Shown: positions 1-6,632 of the stretch, one piece after another
Layout of the letters: every line of letters starts with the position of its first letter
Numbering within the stretch: position 1 is the first letter of the stretch
DNA from: DATNNN01 sp035601815
GTDB taxonomy: Bacteria; Pseudomonadota; Alphaproteobacteria; Rhizobiales; Xanthobacteraceae
DNA: 13,270 nucleotides
Direction of reading: 5' to 3'
NCBI GenBank assembly: GCA_035601815.1
Contig: DATNNN010000216.1
Coordinates: 1 to 13,270, forward strand
Position numbers and translations under genes: made by a program
Notes under the pieces: generated by a model
What the model was told of the DNA's origin: nothing
The model's database searches: none
Seen by the model: only the letters and a program-made list of their open reading frames with translations

Positions 1-71
1 GCGGCATCGCGCGCGGCCGCCCACGCTTCCGGCTCGACCGCGTTGACGCTCCAAGGGACGCTGGCGCTCAT
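1..71 (-). CDS. PodJ-like / SEL1-repeat polar protein, N-terminus only (partial)
   Basis: A leftward reading frame starts with ATG at 71 and runs off the left edge, so only 23 codons are visible. They read MSASVPWSVNAVEPEAWAAA followed by RDA. The pattern PWSV-x-x-(I/V)-(D/E)-PE-x-x-x-AA is what I recall from the N-termini of large Hyphomicrobiales proteins annotated as PodJ-like localization factors or SEL1-repeat/peptidoglycan-binding proteins, which organise a cell pole. The family call rests on this short stretch alone. No strong Shine-Dalgarno sequence is visible; a GAGCGGA-like run lies upstream. The spacer in front of it carries a CtrA box and two GANTC sites, which fits a cell-cycle-controlled polar gene. 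It is divergent from the MerR gene at 288. The rest of the protein lies outside the window, so length and domain content cannot be judged. Confidence 0.55.
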   Translation of the reverse strand, partial: MSASVPWSVNAVEPEAWAAARDA

Positions 72-158
72 GCAAATCCGCTCGCGACAGCCCACGTTCC
101 ATAATGCGGCGGCGCGGTTCGCGACGCCCAAGCCCAAGCCGACTCTTCCCGCCCATGG

Positions 159-182
159 TTAACGGCCGGTTAACGCCATTAA
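159..182. promoter_or_regulatory. CtrA box (TTAA-N7-TTAA) with an extra TTAA half-site
   Basis: TTAA at 159-162 and TTAA at 170-173 are separated by exactly seven bases (CGGCCGG), and the second is followed by C. This is the classic full CtrA recognition pattern of Alphaproteobacteria. A third TTAA at 179-182 is five bases further on. GANTC sites, the target of the CcrM cell-cycle methyltransferase, occur at 141-145 (GACTC) and 192-196 (GATTC), flanking the box. The box is about 88 bp upstream of the leftward PodJ-like start at 71 and about 115 bp upstream of the rightward MerR start, so it could act on either gene; the former is more likely given its suspected polar function. The match is seen directly; the binding and the direction of regulation are inferred. 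Confidence 0.6.
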
Positions 183-233
183 CTCTTATGCGATTCGGCC
201 GCCTCTCCGTTGGATTGTTCGTTAAGATGATGG

Positions 234-262
234 TTGACGTTTACGTAAACTAGAGCTACAGA
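234..262 (+). promoter_or_regulatory. MerR-type promoter and palindromic operator of the fad operon
   Basis: A perfect 12-bp palindrome, GTTTACGTAAAC, lies at 239-250. It overlaps the spacer between a -35-like TTGACG (234-239) and a weak -10-like TACAGA (257-262), 17 bp apart. MerR-family regulators typically bind a dyad within the -35/-10 spacer of the promoter they control, often their own. The ACGT-rich dyad also resembles operators I recall for the LiuR branch of the family, although I could not compare it with a motif database. The first rightward gene downstream encodes a MerR protein starting 26 bp beyond, so autoregulation of the whole regulator-fadE-fadA-fadJ operon is the natural reading. 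Confidence 0.55.
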
Positions 263-287
263 TGTCCATTCGACGGTGGAGCGGCCC

Positions 288-764
288 ATGCGGAGAGAAC
301 CCGAACGCGCACCGGTCCGCCACCCTGTGGCGCCGCCGGAAATTGCGTTGGGTTTCGCCCTCGACGGCGCCGCGCCGGTCGACCAGCGGCAGACCTTCAC
401 CATCCGCGACCTCACGCGCGAGTTCGGCGTGACGTCGCGAACGTTGCGCTTCTACGAGGAGCGCGGACTGCTGACGCCGGAGCGGGAAGGGCAGGAGCGC
501 GTCTACAGCCGGCGTGATTGGGTACGGCTCAAGCTCGCGGTCATGGGCAAGAGCGTCGGCTTCTCGCTGGAGGAGATCCGTGCGATGCTCGATCTTTACG
601 ATCTCGGCGACGGGCAAGAGACCCAGTTGAAGGTCGCCCACGCCCGCTTCCTCGAACAAATCGATCGTTTGCAACGGCAGCGGAGCGACATCGACCGGGC
701 GATCACCGAGCTCGATCGCGCGGGCCGCTGCGTCATGGAAAGATTGGCGGCGCGCGGCGTTTAA
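288..764 (+). CDS. MerR-family transcriptional regulator heading a fatty-acid oxidation operon
   Basis: This 158-residue protein has an extra N-terminal stretch of about 37 residues and then a MerR winged helix-turn-helix: FTIRDLTREFGV at 37-48, SRTLRFYEERGLL at 50-62, and the wing with RVYSRRDWVRL around 71-81. A GFSLEEI segment follows at 91-97, and a coiled-coil dimerisation helix covers roughly 112-146. There is no cysteine cluster or large effector domain, so it is not a metal sensor; acyl-CoA-type ligands are plausible, as in LiuR-like regulators of branched-chain and fatty acid breakdown. ATG 288 is chosen because GGTGGAG (275-281) sits seven bases upstream as ribosome binding site; an in-frame GTG at 276 is the alternative. 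Only 25 bp separate it from the acyl-CoA dehydrogenase, so it is co-transcribed. Whether it activates or represses the operon, and its ligand, cannot be read from the sequence. Confidence 0.9.
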   Translation: MRREPERAPVRHPVAPPEIALGFALDGAAPVDQRQTFTIRDLTREFGVTSRTLRFYEERGLLTPEREGQERVYSRRDWVRLKLAVMGKSVGFSLEEIRAMLDLYDLGDGQETQLKVAHARFLEQIDRLQRQRSDIDRAITELDRAGRCVMERLAARGV

Positions 765-789
765 GCGCGCGCCGATCGGGAGGCCGAAC

Positions 790-2583
790 ATGCCGACCTA
801 CAAAGCACCGGTGGAGGACTCGCTCTTCCTCCTCAACGACGTCTTCCATGTGGAGCGCTACAACAATCTTCCCGGCTTTGCCGAGGCGACGCCGGAAACC
901 ATCGCCGCCGTGCTCGGTGAAGGCGGGAAGTTTTGCGAGGAGGTTCTGGCACCCCTTAACCGCGTCGGCGACGAAGAGGGCTGCAAGCGCCATCCCGATG
1001 GTTCGGTGACCACGCCGACAGGCTTCAAGGAAGCCTATCGCGCCATGGCCGAGGGTGGCTGGATCGGGCTCGCCGCCAATCCGGAATATGGCGGCCAGGG
1101 GCTGCCGTACATCGTCGCCGCCGCCATGGGCGAGTACATCACCTCGGCCAACATGGCGTTCGCGATGTATTCAGGACTGTCGCAAGGCGCGGCGCGATCG
1201 CTCTCCATTCACGGCAGCGAAGCGCAGAAGAAGATGTACCTGCCGAAGCTCGCCACCGGCGCGTGGACCGGCACCATGAATCTTACCGAGCCGCAATGCG
1301 GCACCGATCTCGGGCTTATCCGCACCAAGGCCGTGCCGCAGCCGGACGGCACCTACAAGATCAGCGGTAGCAAGATCTTCATCTCCGCCGGCGAGCACGA
1401 TCTCGCGCCCAACATCGTGCACATGGTGCTCGCGCGCATCGACGGCGCGCCCGCGGGCGTGAAGGGGATCTCGCTTTTCGTCGTGCCGAAGATCACGGTC
1501 AACGCCGACGGTTCGCTCGGCCAGAAGAACGGCGTCTCCTGCGGCTCCATCGAAGAGAAGATGGGCATCCACGGCAACTCCACCTGCGTCATCAACTACG
1601 ACAACGCGGTGGGCGAGCTCGTCGGCGAGGCGCACCGCGGCCTGCACGCCATGTTCACCATGATGAACGACGCCCGCCTCGGCGTCGGCATTCAGGGCCT
1701 GTCCCTGTCGGAAGTCGCCTACCAGAACGCCGTGCAGTACGCCAAGGAGCGCCTGCAGGGCCGCGCGCTCTCGGGCCCGAAGTACCCGGACAAGCCGGCC
1801 GACCCCATCATCGTCCATCCCGACATCCGCCGCATGCTCATGACCATGCGCGCCTTCAATGAGGCGGCGCGCGCCTTCGTCTTGTGGACGGCGTTGCGCG
1901 GCGACATCGCCCACCGCTCCGACGACGAGAAGCTGCGTCAGGCGGCCGACGACTACATGAGTCTGATGACGCCGGTGATCAAAGGCTTCCTCACCGACTA
2001 CGGCTTCAACAACACGGTGCTGGCGCAGCAGGTGTTCGGCGGCCACGGCTACATCCGCGAGCACGGCATGGAGCAGTTCGTCCGCGACGCGCGCATTTCC
2101 ATGATCTACGAGGGCGCGAACGGCATCCAGGCGCTCGATCTCGTCGGCCGCAAGCTCGGCAAGGACGGCGGCCGCGCCGTCGGCGCCTTCTTCGCCGAGG
2201 TCAAACAGTTCATCCAGGACAACGCCGGCGACGAGCGCATGAAGCCTTACGTGGAGCCGCTCGGCCCCGCGCTCGCGCACCTGCAGAACGCCACCTACTG
2301 GTTCATGAAGAACGGCCCGGCGCGCCCCGACAATGCCGGGGCCGGCTCCCACGACTACATGCACCTCCTCGGCCTCGTGGTCTTCGGCCTGATGTGGGCG
2401 CAGATCGCCAAGGCCGCGCTTGAGGTGAAGGCCAACGGAAACGGTGCGGCCGCGCGCATGGATGCCAAGCTCGTCACCGGCCGCTTTTTCATGGAACGCA
2501 TGCTGCCGGAGACGGCGGCCCATCTCGCCCGCATCACCGCGGGCGCCGACAGCGTCATGGCGCTGCCGGCGGAAGCATTCTGA
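790..2583 (+). CDS. fadE: Acyl-CoA dehydrogenase, long (about 600 aa) type
   Basis: This flavoenzyme of 597 residues catalyses the first step of beta-oxidation, alpha,beta-dehydrogenation of an acyl-CoA with electrons passed to electron-transfer flavoprotein. The FAD/substrate signature MNLTEPQCGTDLG is at 163-175. The C-terminal helical domain contains FGGHGYIREHGMEQFVRDAR, followed by IYEGANGIQAL, where Glu441 is the expected catalytic base. A C-terminal extension from about 450 to 597 distinguishes this subfamily from the roughly 380-residue classical enzymes. The same subfamily includes DmdC (3-methylmercaptopropionyl-CoA dehydrogenase), so automated pipelines may use that name; the thiolase and FadB/J neighbours argue for ordinary fatty acyl-CoA oxidation. 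A GGGAGG ribosome binding site (778-783) precedes ATG 790. Chain-length preference is unknown. Confidence 0.9.
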   Translation: MPTYKAPVEDSLFLLNDVFHVERYNNLPGFAEATPETIAAVLGEGGKFCEEVLAPLNRVGDEEGCKRHPDGSVTTPTGFKEAYRAMAEGGWIGLAANPEYGGQGLPYIVAAAMGEYITSANMAFAMYSGLSQGAARSLSIHGSEAQKKMYLPKLATGAWTGTMNLTEPQCGTDLGLIRTKAVPQPDGTYKISGSKIFISAGEHDLAPNIVHMVLARIDGAPAGVKGISLFVVPKITVNADGSLGQKNGVSCGSIEEKMGIHGNSTCVINYDNAVGELVGEAHRGLHAMFTMMNDARLGVGIQGLSLSEVAYQNAVQYAKERLQGRALSGPKYPDKPADPIIVHPDIRRMLMTMRAFNEAARAFVLWTALRGDIAHRSDDEKLRQAADDYMSLMTPVIKGFLTDYGFNNTVLAQQVFGGHGYIREHGMEQFVRDARISMIYEGANGIQALDLVGRKLGKDGGRAVGAFFAEVKQFIQDNAGDERMKPYVEPLGPALAHLQNATYWFMKNGPARPDNAGAGSHDYMHLLGLVVFGLMWAQIAKAALEVKANGNGAAARMDAKLVTGRFFMERMLPETAAHLARITAGADSVMALPAEAF

Positions 2584-2587
2584 ACAA

Positions 2588-2610
2588 TCCTCTCTTCGAT
2601 AAGGAGAGGA
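2588..2610 (+). other. Intercistronic hairpin between fadE and fadA
   Basis: TCCTCTC (2588-2594) pairs with GAGAGGA (2604-2610), and a G-U and a U-A pair extend the stem inward to leave a five-base loop. It lies in the 41-bp gap between the dehydrogenase and thiolase genes, just upstream of the thiolase ribosome binding site GGGAGG. There is no T-run after it, so it is not an intrinsic terminator. It could protect an mRNA end or modulate thiolase translation. The stem is seen in the sequence; any role is inferred. Confidence 0.35.
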
Positions 2611-2624
2611 AACGGGAGGTCGAA

Positions 2625-3833
2625 ATGACCGATGCCTTTATCTACGACCACGTGCGCACGCCGCGCGGACGCGGCAAGGCCGATGGCGCGCTCCACGAAG
2701 TGACCGCGCTCGAGCTCGCGCGTCAGGCCCTCGTCGGCGTCAAGGAGCGCAACAAGCTCGACCCGATGCTGGTCGAGGACGTGGTACTGGGCTGCGTCGA
2801 TCCGGTGGGCGAGGCCGGCGGCGACATCGCGCGCGCCGCCGCACTCGCCGCCGACTACGGCGACGAAGTGCCGGGCATCCAGATCAACCGCTTCTGCGCC
2901 TCCGGCCTCGAAGCGGTGAACTTCGCCGCCGCGCAGGTCATGGCAGGCGCGAAAGACATCGTGATCGGCGGCGGCGTCGAATCCATGTCGCGCGTCGGCA
3001 TCGGCGCCTCTGGCGGCGCCTGGCCGGTCGACCCGTCGATCGCCATCAAGTCCTATTTCATGCCGCAAGGCATCTCCGCCGATCTCCTCGCCACCAAGTA
3101 CGGCTTCTCCCGCGACGACGTCGACCAGTACGCGGTGGAAAGCCAGAAGCGCGCTGCCAAGGCGTGGACCGAGGGCCGCTTCAAGCGCTCGGTGCTCACC
3201 GTCACCGACGTGAACAAGCTCCCGATCCTCGACCGCGACGAGCACATGCGGCCGACCACCGACATGCAGTCGCTCGCGAGCCTCAAGCCGTCGTTCGTGC
3301 AGATGGGCGAGTTCGGCGGCTTCGACGCCGTCGGCATCCAGGCTCATCCCGAGGTCGAGTTCATCAATCACGTGCACCATGCCGGCAACTCGTCGGGCAT
3401 CGTCGACGGGGCGGCGGCGGTGCTCATTGGCTCGAAGAAGGGCGGCGAGGCGGCCGGTCTGAAGCCGCGCGCCAAGATCCGCGCCTTCGCTTCCATCGGT
3501 TCCGATCCGGCGCTGATGCTCACCGGGCCGATCGACGTGACGAACCGGCTGTTGCAGAAATCCGGCATGAAGCTCGGCGACATCGATCTGATCGAGATCA
3601 ACGAGGCGTTCGCCTCGGTGGTGCTGCGCTTCATGCAGGCGTTCGATCTCGACCCGGCCAAGGTGAACGTGAACGGCGGCGCCATCGCCATGGGCCATCC
3701 GCTCGGCGCCACCGGCGCGATGATCCTCGGCACCGTGCTCGACGAGCTCGAGCGCACCAACAAGCAGACGGCGCTCATCACGCTTTGCATCGGCGCCGGC
3801 ATGGGCACGGCCACGGTCATCGAGCGCGTGTGA
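2625..3833 (+). CDS. fadA: Acetyl-CoA C-acyltransferase (thiolase)
   Basis: This 402-residue thiolase carries out the last step of beta-oxidation, CoA-dependent cleavage of a 3-ketoacyl-CoA into acetyl-CoA and a shortened acyl-CoA. All three catalytic positions are present: nucleophilic Cys91 in NRFCASGLEAVN, His358 in GGAIAMGHPLGATGA, and Cys388 in LCIGAGMGTA near the C-terminus. The INEAFAS motif is also intact. The length is normal for a degradative thiolase. The ribosome binding site GGGAGG lies in the 41-bp gap after fadE, and the fadJ-like gene follows 25 bp downstream, so the three enzymes are one transcription unit. Sequence alone does not separate a FadA-type 3-ketoacyl-CoA thiolase from an acetoacetyl-CoA thiolase; the neighbours favour the former. 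Confidence 0.93.
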   Translation: MTDAFIYDHVRTPRGRGKADGALHEVTALELARQALVGVKERNKLDPMLVEDVVLGCVDPVGEAGGDIARAAALAADYGDEVPGIQINRFCASGLEAVNFAAAQVMAGAKDIVIGGGVESMSRVGIGASGGAWPVDPSIAIKSYFMPQGISADLLATKYGFSRDDVDQYAVESQKRAAKAWTEGRFKRSVLTVTDVNKLPILDRDEHMRPTTDMQSLASLKPSFVQMGEFGGFDAVGIQAHPEVEFINHVHHAGNSSGIVDGAAAVLIGSKKGGEAAGLKPRAKIRAFASIGSDPALMLTGPIDVTNRLLQKSGMKLGDIDLIEINEAFASVVLRFMQAFDLDPAKVNVNGGAIAMGHPLGATGAMILGTVLDELERTNKQTALITLCIGAGMGTATVIERV

Positions 3834-3858
3834 AGTCCGGCGGCGACGGGAGGAAGAG

Positions 3859-6072
3859 ATGAGCTACAAGAACTTCAAGTTCGACGTGGATGCCGACGGC
3901 ATCGCGCTCGTTACCTGGGACATGCCCGGCCGCTCCATGAACGTGCTCAACGCCGAGGTCATCGAGGAGCTCGGCCAGATCGTCGAGCGCGTCGGCACCG
4001 ACGCCGCCATCAAGGGCGCGGTCGTCACCTCCGGCAAGGAAGCGGTCTCCGGCGGCGCCGATCTCTCCATGCTCGAGGGCCTCGGCCGGATGTACACCGA
4101 CACGGTCAAGACCAAGGGCGAGGTCGAAGCCAACCGCATGGTGTTCGATGGGTCGCGGCAGCTCTCGCTCGTCTATCGCAAGCTCGAGACCTCGGGCAAG
4201 CCGTGGGTCGCCGCCATCAACGGCACCGCCATGGGCGGCGGCTTCGAGCTTTGCCTTGCCTGCCACCGCCGCATCGCTTCCGACAACGACAAGACCCGCC
4301 TCGGCTTGCCCGAGGTGAAGGTCGGGCTGTTCCCCGGCGCCGGCGGCACGCAACGCGTGGCGCGGATGATGCCCACGGGCGACGCGCTCCAGTTCCTGTT
4401 CCGCGGCGATCAACTCCGCCTCGACCGCGCCAAGGCCATGAAGCTGATCGACGACATCGTGCCCGCCGACAAATTGATCGAGACCGCCAAGGCCTGGATC
4501 AAAGCCGGCAACAAAGGCGTGCAGCCCTGGGACGTGGAGGGATTCCGGCTGCCTGGCGGTCCCGTCTACTCCAAGCAGGGCATGATGACCTTCCCGCCGG
4601 CGAACGCCATCTACCGCCGCGAGACCTACGACAACTACCCGGCGGTGCGCGCCATCCTGCAGTGCGTCTACGAGGGCCTGCAGCTTCCCATCGACCAGGC
4701 GCTCAGGGTGGAGTCGCGCTACTTCGCGAAGATCCTGCGCTCGCCGGAAGCCAAGGCCATGATCCGTACCCTGTTCCTGTCCATGCAGGAGCTGAACAAG
4801 GGCGCGCGGCGGCCGGCCTCCGTGCCGCCGACGAAGCTGAAGAAGGTCGCCATCCTCGGCGCCGGCTTCATGGGCGCCGGCATCGCCTACGTGACGGCGA
4901 ACGCCGGCATCGAGGTGGTGCTCGTCGACCGCGATCAGGCGTCCGCCGACAAGGGCAAGGCGCTTTCCGACAAGCTCGTGTCCGACCAGATCAAGAAGGG
5001 CCGCGCCAAGCCCGCCGACCGCGACGCGCTGCTCGCCCGCATCAAGGCGACGCCGGACTACGCCGAGATCAAGGGCGCCGACCTCGTGATCGAGGCGGTG
5101 TTCGAGGACCGCAAGCTGAAGGCCGAGGTCGTCGCCAAGGCGGAAGCCGTGCTCGGCGAGAACGCCATCTTCGCCTCCAACACCTCGACGCTGCCAATCA
5201 CCTCGCTCGCCGAGAATTCCAAGCGCCCAGTGCGCTTCGTCGGCATTCACTTCTTCTCGCCGGTCGAGAAGATGATGCTGGTCGAGATCATCAAGGGCAA
5301 GAAGACCGGCGACGAGGCGATCGCGGTCGCGCTCGACTACGTGCGCGCGATCCGCAAGACGCCGATCGTGGTGAACGACTCCCGCGGCTTCTACACCTCG
5401 CGCGTGGTCGGCACCTACATCCGCGAAGGCCACATGATGCTGACCGAGGGCGTACCGGCGGCGATGGTGGAGAACGTCGGCCGCATGGCCGGCATGCCGG
5501 TGGGACCGCTGTCGCTCAACGACGAGGTGGCCGTCGACCTCGCCTGGAAGATCCTGCAGGCGACCAAGGCCGACCTCGGCGCCGACCTGATCGATCCGCG
5601 CCAGGAGGCGTTGCTCGAGGAGATGGTCGTCAAGCGCGGTCGTCACGGCCGCAAGAACGGCAAGGGCTTCTACGATTACCCCGAGCAGGGCCCGAAACGC
5701 CTGTGGCCCGGCTTGCGCGAGATCGTCGGCGAGCCGCGCCCGGCGGAGGGGTTCGACGTCGACGAGCTGAAGCAGCGCTTCCTCACGATCCAGGCGCTGG
5801 AGACCGCGCGCTGCGTCGACGAGGGCGTGATCACCGACGTGCGCGACGCCGACGTCGGCGGCATCCTCGGCTTCGGCTATGCGCCGTTCACCGGCGGGCC
5901 GCTCTCCTACATCGACGGCATCGGCGTGAAGAACTTCGTCGCCCTGTGCGAGCGCTTCGCCGGCAAGTATGGCCCCCGCTTCGCGCCGCCGCCGCTCCTG
6001 CTCGACATGGCGGCGAAAGGCGAGACGTTCTACGGCCGCTTCAACCCGGCGGCGGGCAAGAAGGCGGCCTAA
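3859..6072 (+). CDS. fadJ: Fused enoyl-CoA hydratase / 3-hydroxyacyl-CoA dehydrogenase (FadB/FadJ-type)
   Basis: This 737-residue bifunctional protein supplies the two middle steps of beta-oxidation, hydration of trans-2-enoyl-CoA and NAD-dependent oxidation of L-3-hydroxyacyl-CoA. The N-terminal crotonase domain (about 1-300) has the oxyanion-hole loops SGGADLSML and GTAMGGGFEL, and the two catalytic glutamates fit Glu130 and Glu152 (GLPEVKVGLFPGAGG). The dehydrogenase Rossmann domain begins near 328 with GAGFMG at 334-339 and carries the catalytic pair His464 (GIHFFSPVE) and Glu476. Two C-terminal dehydrogenase domains complete it, beginning with RGFYTSRVVG after residue 500. The order and length match FadB (alpha subunit) and FadJ; with a separate thiolase next door it probably forms a multienzyme complex. 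The ribosome binding site is GGGAGGAAGAG just upstream. I use fadJ by family resemblance; fadB would be equally defensible. Confidence 0.92.
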   Translation: MSYKNFKFDVDADGIALVTWDMPGRSMNVLNAEVIEELGQIVERVGTDAAIKGAVVTSGKEAVSGGADLSMLEGLGRMYTDTVKTKGEVEANRMVFDGSRQLSLVYRKLETSGKPWVAAINGTAMGGGFELCLACHRRIASDNDKTRLGLPEVKVGLFPGAGGTQRVARMMPTGDALQFLFRGDQLRLDRAKAMKLIDDIVPADKLIETAKAWIKAGNKGVQPWDVEGFRLPGGPVYSKQGMMTFPPANAIYRRETYDNYPAVRAILQCVYEGLQLPIDQALRVESRYFAKILRSPEAKAMIRTLFLSMQELNKGARRPASVPPTKLKKVAILGAGFMGAGIAYVTANAGIEVVLVDRDQASADKGKALSDKLVSDQIKKGRAKPADRDALLARIKATPDYAEIKGADLVIEAVFEDRKLKAEVVAKAEAVLGENAIFASNTSTLPITSLAENSKRPVRFVGIHFFSPVEKMMLVEIIKGKKTGDEAIAVALDYVRAIRKTPIVVNDSRGFYTSRVVGTYIREGHMMLTEGVPAAMVENVGRMAGMPVGPLSLNDEVAVDLAWKILQATKADLGADLIDPRQEALLEEMVVKRGRHGRKNGKGFYDYPEQGPKRLWPGLREIVGEPRPAEGFDVDELKQRFLTIQALETARCVDEGVITDVRDADVGGILGFGYAPFTGGPLSYIDGIGVKNFVALCERFAGKYGPRFAPPPLLLDMAAKGETFYGRFNPAAGKKAA

Positions 6073-6084
6073 GCCGCACTCCTG

Positions 6085-6108
6085 CCGCAGGCCGGAGCTA
6101 GCCTGCGG
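6085..6108 (+). other. Hairpin downstream of fadJ
   Basis: CCGCAGGC (6085-6092) and GCCTGCGG (6101-6108) form a perfect 8-bp stem with an 8-base loop, 12 bp after the fadJ stop. No T-tract follows, so it is not a standard intrinsic terminator. It may mark the 3' end of the fad operon mRNA, aid Rho-dependent ending, or protect the transcript from decay. The next gene starts only 24 bp further on with its own ribosome binding site, so read-through remains possible. Confidence 0.35.
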
Positions 6109-6131
6109 GCGATCCTCGGTAGGAGATCGCC

Positions 6132-6533
6132 ATGATTCGCCTGTGCGCCGCCGTTCTCGCCCTCGCTCTTTCCGCGCCTGCGTTCGCGCAGGCGCCGGCG
6201 GAGGGCGATGCCGGGCGCTTCACCATGACGCCGGTCGCCGGCGGCGCGCTCCGCCTCGACACCCGCACCGGCCGCGTCTCCCACTGCAAGAACGATGCGG
6301 GCGGCTGGACCTGTACGTCGGTCGCCGACGAGCGGGCCGCCTACGAGGAGGAGATCGCCCGGTTGCAGGCGCGGCTCGCCAAGGTCGAGGCCGAGCTCGC
6401 CGCCCGCTCCGCCTTCACGCCGCCGAGCGACGCCGACCTCGATCGCGCCGTCGGCTTCATGGAGAAGTTCTTCCGCCGCTTCATGGCGATGATCGAGAAT
6501 CTGAAGCGCGAGTACGCGCCCAACCGTTCGTGA
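6132..6533 (+). CDS. Small secreted coiled-coil protein of unknown function
   Basis: This 133-residue protein begins with a clear Sec signal peptide, MIRLCAAVLALALSAPAFA, with probable cleavage after Ala19 (AFA before QAPA). The mature part starts with RFTMTPVAGGALRLDTRTGRV, a short beta-rich stretch seen in many unnamed alphaproteobacterial periplasmic proteins. Two cysteines at 52 and 61 could form a disulfide. A charged helix with coiled-coil character spans about 66-94 (DERAAYEEEIARLQARLAKV), and a second amphipathic helix covers about 103-128. I do not recognise a named family. AGGAG (6121-6125) is a good ribosome binding site six bases before ATG 6132. It follows fadJ by 59 bp on the same strand and may be read through from it, but nothing in the protein points to fatty acid metabolism; its location is probably the periplasm. 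Confidence 0.8.
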   Translation: MIRLCAAVLALALSAPAFAQAPAEGDAGRFTMTPVAGGALRLDTRTGRVSHCKNDAGGWTCTSVADERAAYEEEIARLQARLAKVEAELAARSAFTPPSDADLDRAVGFMEKFFRRFMAMIENLKREYAPNRS

Positions 6534-6546
6534 AACGCCTCCGCCG

Positions 6547-6577
6547 AAAAAAACGCCCCGGCAAAGCCGCCGGGGCG
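6547..6577 (-). terminator. Rho-independent terminator of the MFS transporter gene
   Basis: On the minus strand a perfect 9-bp GC-rich stem (CGCCCCGGC at 6554-6562 pairing with GCCGGGGCG at 6569-6577, six-base loop) is followed immediately by seven T residues (seen as A-run 6547-6553 on the plus strand). This is a textbook intrinsic terminator for the leftward transporter whose stop is at 6633. On the plus strand no T-tract follows, so it would not be efficient for the gene ending at 6533, though the hairpin could still define that mRNA's end. Confidence 0.85.
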
Positions 6578-6595
6578 CGTGGGGAGGGTGAGACT

Positions 6596-6619
6596 GTGCG
6601 GGGCCGAACGGCCCCGCAC
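6596..6619. repeat. 11-bp perfect inverted repeat in the transporter 3' region
   Basis: GTGCGGGGCCG (6596-6606) and CGGCCCCGCAC (6609-6619) are perfect reverse complements separated by only AA, so the RNA would fold as a 10-bp stem with a four-base loop. It lies between the transporter stop codon (6633) and its intrinsic terminator (6547-6577), giving two strong hairpins in tandem. No T-tract flanks it on either strand. It may stabilise the 3' end or be a small palindromic repeat; its function is unknown. Confidence 0.6.
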
Positions 6620-6632
6620 GTGATCCGCCTTG

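Noticed and set aside
1171..2523. A 450-codon minus-strand frame opposite the acyl-CoA dehydrogenase
   Set aside because: It has no recognisable motif, is His/Val/Ala-rich low-complexity in character, and is fully antisense to a well-supported enzyme.
2355..5646. Very long minus-strand open frames (447 and 609 codons) opposite the thiolase and fadJ genes
   Set aside because: They lie antisense to genes with complete catalytic motifs, are rich in Arg, His, Asp, Val and Ala as expected for the complement of GC-rich coding DNA, and show no domain signature.
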